NCBI GenBank assembly: GCA_016194325.1
Contig: JACQBS010000104.1
Location: forward strand, 1-44,722
Source: Nitrospinota bacterium
GTDB taxonomy: Bacteria; Nitrospinota; Nitrospinia; UBA9942
DNA: 44,722 nt
Direction of reading: 5' to 3'
This document shows positions 40,921 through 44,722 of this stretch, in pieces; position 1 is the first letter of the stretch, and every line of letters begins with the position of its first letter. The notes under the pieces were generated by a model. It had not been told where the DNA came from and searched no databases. It was given only the letters and a program-made list of their open reading frames with translations. A program made the position numbers and the translations under genes.

Positions 40921-41528
40921 CATCCTCAGGGGTTTTTGATAATATTTCAGCCATGGATACACAGACAGCAGAACTTTCCACCAAATCCGCGACAGATAGA
41001 TATACCTATAAAGATTATCTCCTGATAGATGACGATAAACGATATGAGATTCTTAGAGGAGGGCTTATCATGGTTCCTGCACCCTTTACCAACCATCAAA
41101 GGGCATCAAGAAATCTGGAGTTTATCTTATGTAATTTTGTAAAACAAAAAAAACTTGGCGAGGTTTTTGATGCCCCCACAGATGTTGTCCTATCGGAAGA
41201 TATAGTTGTCCAGCCTGATATACTCTTTATAAACAAAGAAAGACTTGACATTATTAAAGAGGCTGCAATTATGGGGAGCCCTGATTTAATTGTAGAGATA
41301 ATATCCCCTTCATCTGCCTCTTATGACACAGTGGAGAAAAGGGATATATATGAAGAGTATGGGGTGAAGGAATACTGGCTGGTTTTCCCGCAGGAGAAGG
41401 CTATAGAAATTTTAACCCTTGAAGATGGCGTTTACAGGGAACTCTGTAAGGGTAGAAAGACAGGGGTTGTAAGGTCAAAGATTATCGTTGGGTTAGAGGT
41501 AGATTTAAAAGAGGTCTTTGAATCCTGA
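40917..41528 (+). CDS. Uma2 family (DUF820) endonuclease-like protein
   Basis: A 203-aa protein of the Uma2 family, a restriction-endonuclease-like fold of unknown role. It has DDKRYEILRGGLIMVPAP, VVQPDILFINKERL with the catalytic Asp, and PDLIVEIISPSSASYDTVEKRDIYEEYGVKEYWLV, the E-x-K type nuclease core. TTG 40917 overlaps the stop of the preceding gene (TTGA) and is preceded by GAAGAG; ATG 40953 is an alternative with no ribosome binding site. Uma2 genes are spread widely in Cyanobacteria and other phyla as lone copies. Its place between electron-transfer and efflux genes is likely incidental. Confidence 0.82.
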   Translation: MTSSGVFDNISAMDTQTAELSTKSATDRYTYKDYLLIDDDKRYEILRGGLIMVPAPFTNHQRASRNLEFILCNFVKQKKLGEVFDAPTDVVLSEDIVVQPDILFINKERLDIIKEAAIMGSPDLIVEIISPSSASYDTVEKRDIYEEYGVKEYWLVFPQEKAIEILTLEDGVYRELCKGRKTGVVRSKIIVGLEVDLKEVFES

Positions 41529-41536
41529 TAAAACTT

Positions 41537-41555
41537 GTGCTGAACTTGATTCAGT
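41537..41555. repeat. Short inverted repeat of the CTGAACTTG family
   Basis: GTGCTGAACTTGATTCAGTAT has CTGAA and TTCAG as complementary arms and shares its core with 6875-6893 inside nfeD. It abuts the ATG of the next gene. Confidence 0.6.
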
Positions 41556-41557
41556 AT

Positions 41558-42013
41558 ATGAATACATTGAAGTATAAAAACAGGGCAGCTATTCTGAGTT
41601 TTGTTTTTTTCTCTTTAATCTCTCTTGCCCTGCTGCCTTTCTATCATATCCACACTGATATTGAACATATCAGTTTTTTAGAATCCCATAAACATAAGGC
41701 ACACCAGCATATATGTCTTATCGAGCAGTTTATATCCGGACTGACCGGGGGCTATATTGATAAAGATTGTGAAGATTCCCATGAAGAAGAAGATGCTCAA
41801 ACAAATAAGAGTCAATACTTAATAAAACATGGGGAAGAATTAAAAAAAGATTTATCCCTTTCTCATGAGTTTGTATTTAAAATTCAAAATCTGAAATCCG
41901 AAGGACAAAATTCAAGTTATTTCCTGCAAATAAATTTTATCCATTCAGATTATAATTTCTCGCCTTTCTGTAATAATTTCAGCAATCGTTCTCCGCCCCA
42001 AATCCTTATCTAA
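41558..42013 (+). CDS. Small His-rich single-pass membrane protein
   Basis: A 151-aa protein with an N-terminal membrane helix (about 9-30) and an outer domain rich in His, Cys and acidic residues: YHIHTDIEH, SHKHKAHQHICLIEQ and DKDCEDSHEEED. Genes of this plan often precede RND metal efflux genes and are thought to bind metals at the periplasmic side. I do not recognise a formal family. The ATG 41558 has no ribosome binding site; GTG 41537 lies in a repeat. It lies 30 bp after the Uma2-like gene and 246 bp before the TolC gene. Confidence 0.65.
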   Translation: MNTLKYKNRAAILSFVFFSLISLALLPFYHIHTDIEHISFLESHKHKAHQHICLIEQFISGLTGGYIDKDCEDSHEEEDAQTNKSQYLIKHGEELKKDLSLSHEFVFKIQNLKSEGQNSSYFLQINFIHSDYNFSPFCNNFSNRSPPQILI

Positions 42014-42025
42014 ATTTAAAAATTC

Positions 42026-42212
42026 GCCACAGAGAACACAGAGAAAAAACCAATCTTTTTTGACAGAGATTTACACAGATTATTTATGACAATGATTAAT
42101 AATCATCGTCAAGGGTGTATGATTTTTTCTGTGCTAATCATAATTTATCTGTGTCTTTCAGTGTCTTTATTTTTAATTATCTTTCTCTGAGACCTCAGTG
42201 TCCTCTGTGGCT
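42026..42212. repeat. GCCACAGAG palindrome with inner palindromes
   Basis: The outer arms are GCCACAGAG, AACACAGAG (from 42026) and CTCTGAGAC, CTCAGTGTC, CTCTGTGGC (to 42212). The inner part holds a second CACAGATT/AATTATCTGTG pair and a central near-perfect palindrome (42087-42111). It occupies most of the gap before the TolC gene. Confidence 0.8.
42060..42111 (+). promoter_or_regulatory. Candidate promoter and dyad operator upstream of the efflux genes
   Basis: TTGACA (42060-42065) with weak TTTATG (42083-42088) at 17 nt. A 25-bp palindrome (42087-42111), with core ATGATTAATAATCAT and outer TGAC/GTCA, overlaps the probable start site. This is the layout of a repressor-controlled promoter, but it is also inside a repeat element, so it may be structural only. 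Confidence 0.35.
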
Positions 42213-42259
42213 AATCAGGTTTTTGTTCTTTAAATCTTCTTATAAGGAGGGGCTGATAA

Positions 42260-43513
42260 ATGATAAACAAGTGGTTGATACTCTTGTTTTTCTTTCTTCT
42301 GTTTTTTACGGAGGCTTATGGCATGGAGTTGTCCATTGACGAGGCAGTGGATTATGCCATGAAGAATAATCTTGACCTGAAAGCAAAAAGGGAGGAGATG
42401 AATATCGCAAGAGGAAATTTGACTACTGCTATTACCTACCCTTTTAATCCTGAAATTTCCCTTGAAGGCAGGAATCTTAATTCAACTGGCGATGATGTAA
42501 AGACCCGTTACAGATTCGGAGAAAAAAATGAGTATACCATCTACCTCTCCCAGACCTTTGAAACAGGGGGACAGAGAAGTTTGAGGAAAGATATTGCCTT
42601 AAAAAATGAGGATGTAGTTCAGTTTGAGATAGCAGATATGGATAGGCTCTTAACAGGTGAGGTAAAGAGAGAGTTTTATAATCTCATCTTTCTTGAGGAC
42701 AAATTAAAATTGACTGACTTATCAATAGGTCTAAATCAGAAGCTGCTTGATGTGGCAGAAAAGAGATTCAGGAGCGGTGATGCACCGAAGATGGATGTCA
42801 ACCTGACAATGGTAGAACTCAAGAAAGTAGAAAATGAAAAGACAAAAGTGACGGGGTTGCTCTCCATATCAAAGGCAAGATTGGGCAATTTACTGGGGCT
42901 TCCACCTGACACAGAGATTATCTTGAAAAGGGATGAAGATATAACTCCCCCCCTAAAAGATATGGACTTAAAAGGATTAAAAGAAATGGCAATAAAGAAT
43001 AGGCCTGACATTATTAATTTTGAGATAAAAGAAAAGGCAATCTCAGAAGAGATTTTGCTGACAAGGGCTGATGTTTCGCCTGATGTCAGGGTATCCCTCC
43101 TCTACAACAGGGACTATGATAAAGAGGTCTATGGTGCAGGGGTATCCATACCAATACCGATTGTCAATAGAAACAGAGGGCAGATAGAGACCCTCATGGC
43201 GCAGAAGTTAAGACTGAATACCAAGAGGGAATCCTTAAAGCTTCTGATAGAGAAGGAGATAGAATCAGCATGGATGAGAGTTGATACTGCAAAAAAGAGT
43301 CTTAAGCTGTTTAAAGAGGATATACTCCCACAATTAAAGGAGAATGCCGACGGGCTAAAGAGGGCATATGACGTCGGGAGGGTTGGCATCTTTGCCATTA
43401 TCATTGAGCATCAGAAACTTATCTCAAATACCAGTGCCTATTATGACTCGCTTTTTGAATATAACACAGCACTGGTGGATTTAGAGGCAGCAATTGCAGG
43501 AGGTATGAAATGA
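42260..43513 (+). CDS. TolC-family outer membrane efflux protein
   Basis: A 417-aa preprotein with signal sequence (about 1-20, INKWLILLFFFLLFFTEAYG) and two tandem outer-membrane efflux repeats with long helices. Typical features are SIDEAVDYAMKNNLDLKAKREEMNIARGNLTTA and AEKRFRSGDAPKMDVNLTMVELKKVE, the entry groove helix pattern. It matches the CusC/CzcC class that forms the exit duct of RND metal pumps. A strong AAGGAGGGG precedes the ATG. The stop overlaps the start of the adaptor gene by 4 bp (ATGA). Confidence 0.93.
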   Translation: MINKWLILLFFFLLFFTEAYGMELSIDEAVDYAMKNNLDLKAKREEMNIARGNLTTAITYPFNPEISLEGRNLNSTGDDVKTRYRFGEKNEYTIYLSQTFETGGQRSLRKDIALKNEDVVQFEIADMDRLLTGEVKREFYNLIFLEDKLKLTDLSIGLNQKLLDVAEKRFRSGDAPKMDVNLTMVELKKVENEKTKVTGLLSISKARLGNLLGLPPDTEIILKRDEDITPPLKDMDLKGLKEMAIKNRPDIINFEIKEKAISEEILLTRADVSPDVRVSLLYNRDYDKEVYGAGVSIPIPIVNRNRGQIETLMAQKLRLNTKRESLKLLIEKEIESAWMRVDTAKKSLKLFKEDILPQLKENADGLKRAYDVGRVGIFAIIIEHQKLISNTSAYYDSLFEYNTALVDLEAAIAGGMK

Positions 43514-44722
43514 GAAGAATTTTCATTTTAATAGCTTTATCCATGATGATTACATCAGGATTTGCGATATGGGTATATTTGAATTTTAAATCACCTAAGC
43601 AGGCAATTTCAGAATCAAAGGCTGAATATAGTCATAAGGAAGATGGCATTATAAAACTCAATGAGAATGCGATAAAGTCTGCCGGTATTGTTATAGAGGA
43701 TGTAAAGAAAATGGTGATTGGCGATTATATAACTGCTACAGGAGAGGTTAGAGCAAATGCCGAGAAGGAGGCATATATCACACCGAGGATACCGGGGAAA
43801 GTGCTTGAGGTAAAGGCAAGGCTTGGAGAGGATGTAGATAAGGGAGAAATACTGGCAAGGATTGACAGTGTGGAGACAGAGGAGATAAGGGCTGGTTTTA
43901 TAGGGGCTGCTGCCAATTTAAAGGCTGCTGAGGCAAATTTAGAAAAGGAAAGGATTCTTTATAATAACAAGGCAAAGGTCCTGGAAGCGGTAAAGAAGGG
44001 GATTCGGTCAGAGGAGGCGATAACTATCCTTAAAGATGCTGAACTGGGAAAGGCAAAGGCAGATATTTTAAAGCCTTTGGCGAGATTGGAACTGGGCGAA
44101 GCAAATCTAAAAAGGGAGAAGGAGCTTCTTCATGACAATATCTCTTCCATGAAGGAGGTTATTGCCGCAGAAAAGGAGTATACCAGTGCCATGATAGAAT
44201 TTCAGACGGCAGTAGAGGAGATGTTTCTTAATGTAAAAAATGAGCTTGCGAAGGCTGAGGCAGAATATATGTCTGCAAAGGCAAGAATGGAAGAACGGAG
44301 GGAACACTTCTATCACTATGGCTTTTCAGATACAGAGATAGATGAGATGGTTGATGAGTCGAGAAAATATGGACATGCCACAATACCAATAATTGCACCC
44401 TTTAAAGGAAGAATTGTAGAGAGAATGGTTACAGTGGGTCAGGTGGTAGATATATCCACCAAACTCTTTAAGTTGATAGACCTCTCTACTGTATGGGTGT
44501 GGGCAAATATATATGAAAAGGATTTAGGCATGGTGAAGAAGGGGCAGAAGATTTTTATTACAGTTACTTCCTATGCTGATAGAGTCTTCACAGGTAAGAT
44601 TACTTATATCTCAGATACCATAGACCCAGCTACAAGGATTGTTAAGGTAAGGGCAGAACTTGAAAATCCCCCCACACCCCCCTTTACCCCCACCCTTCCC
44701 TCCCCCGCAAGTGGGGAGGGAA
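43510..44722 (+). CDS. RND efflux periplasmic adaptor, partial at right edge
   Basis: CusB/HlyD-type membrane fusion protein, 404 residues in the window, continuing beyond it. An N-terminal anchor helix (about 2-22) leads to a lipoyl/barrel half-motif (VRANAEKEAYITPRIPGKVLEVKARLGEDVDKGEILARID), long alpha-hairpin helices rich in Ala, Lys and Glu (about 130-280), and the second half (TIPIIAPFKGRIVERMVTVGQVVDISTKLFKLIDLSTVWVWANIYE). The segment SDTIDPATRIVKVRAELENP is the usual beta-barrel strand, but then comes PPTPPFTPTLPSPASGEG, encoded by a palindromic repeat instead of the normal dgkLKPGM. Together with the TolC gene it predicts a metal or drug RND pump gene to the right. Confidence 0.93.
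   Translation, partial: MRRIFILIALSMMITSGFAIWVYLNFKSPKQAISESKAEYSHKEDGIIKLNENAIKSAGIVIEDVKKMVIGDYITATGEVRANAEKEAYITPRIPGKVLEVKARLGEDVDKGEILARIDSVETEEIRAGFIGAAANLKAAEANLEKERILYNNKAKVLEAVKKGIRSEEAITILKDAELGKAKADILKPLARLELGEANLKREKELLHDNISSMKEVIAAEKEYTSAMIEFQTAVEEMFLNVKNELAKAEAEYMSAKARMEERREHFYHYGFSDTEIDEMVDESRKYGHATIPIIAPFKGRIVERMVTVGQVVDISTKLFKLIDLSTVWVWANIYEKDLGMVKKGQKIFITVTSYADRVFTGKITYISDTIDPATRIVKVRAELENPPTPPFTPTLPSPASGEG
44665..44722. repeat. CCCTCCCC hairpin repeat in frame inside the adaptor gene
   Basis: TTCCCTCCCC (44696-44705), 7-nt loop, GGGGAGGGAA (44713-44722) form a perfect 10-bp stem, preceded by C-rich units (CCCCCCAC, ACCCCCC). The window ends at the 3' base of the stem, so its total length is unknown. 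Confidence 0.85.

Noticed and set aside
42115..42339. 74-aa plus-strand frame before the TolC gene
   Set aside because: It lies in the palindromic element and overlaps the TolC start out of frame; the TolC start has a far better ribosome binding site.

Overview
The window is AT-rich chromosomal DNA from a Gram-negative bacterium. Lipopolysaccharide genes (kdsA, kdsB, heptosyltransferase-like GT9, WaaE-like GT2), porin and TolC genes, DnaG, RpoD of the RRNPP-free housekeeping sigma type, a sigma54 activator and an HD-GYP protein all support this. The gene styles (kdsB-pyrG-kdsA, DUF362-ferredoxin, geranylgeranyl-reductase family) and the dense intergenic palindromes resemble Nitrospirota, Desulfobacterota and related candidate phyla. 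The sequence alone does not fix the phylum.

Layout. 1-3.5 kb: the edge of a minus-strand gene, a GT2, then rimO, a small membrane protein, cutA and a zinc-ribbon protein. 3.4-6.6 kb (minus): MFS transporter, rmd and gmd (GDP-6-deoxymannose sugars). 6.8-9.5 kb (plus): nfeD and slipin, then a 26-codon Pro/Arg/His peptide gene and a 67-aa hypothetical ending at a terminator. 9.5-13.1 kb (minus): two small secreted proteins behind a predicted sigma54 promoter, next to an NtrC-type regulator and its kinase. 13.1-22.4 kb (minus): DedA, kdsA, pyrG, kdsB, a polyprenyl-phosphate sugar transferase and three glycosyltransferases. 22.5-27.1 kb (plus): macromolecular synthesis operon rpsU-yqeY-dnaG-rpoD, then tRNA-Met(CAU) and tRNA-Thr(CGU). 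27.5-34.7 kb: surface polysaccharide genes (GT2, two GT4, methyltransferase, flippase), a DUF362 ferredoxin protein and a small zinc protein. 34.8-38.2 kb (plus): geranylgeranyl-reductase-like flavoprotein, PlsC, GAF-HD-GYP. 38.3-44.7 kb (plus): porin, FMN-binding protein, PepSY-TM protein, Uma2 protein, His-rich membrane protein, TolC-type protein and an RND adaptor that runs off the edge.

The most unusual feature is a set of about 20 short palindromic elements. Their arms are built from a short unit (6, 7, 8, 9 or about 10 nt) that is constant within one element but differs between elements. Many start GCCAC and end GTGGC. They lie between genes, at gene ends (rimO, pyrG, nfeD and a zinc protein end inside one), next to start codons, and in frame inside kdsB, a glycosyltransferase, dnaG, nfeD and the RND adaptor. 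Arms differ between copies but stay complementary, and some elements are nested inside others.

Three other points stand out. A 26-codon gene with a very strong ribosome binding site encodes HPRPIR and HPRPVR repeats; the first matches the C-terminal part of the ribosome-targeting insect peptide drosocin. A sigma54 promoter lies about 100 nt from a palindrome beside an NtrC-family gene. Several genes without a Shine-Dalgarno have a -10 box 6-7 nt before the ATG, which suggests leaderless mRNAs. All functional statements rest on recognition of motifs by eye; no database search was possible.
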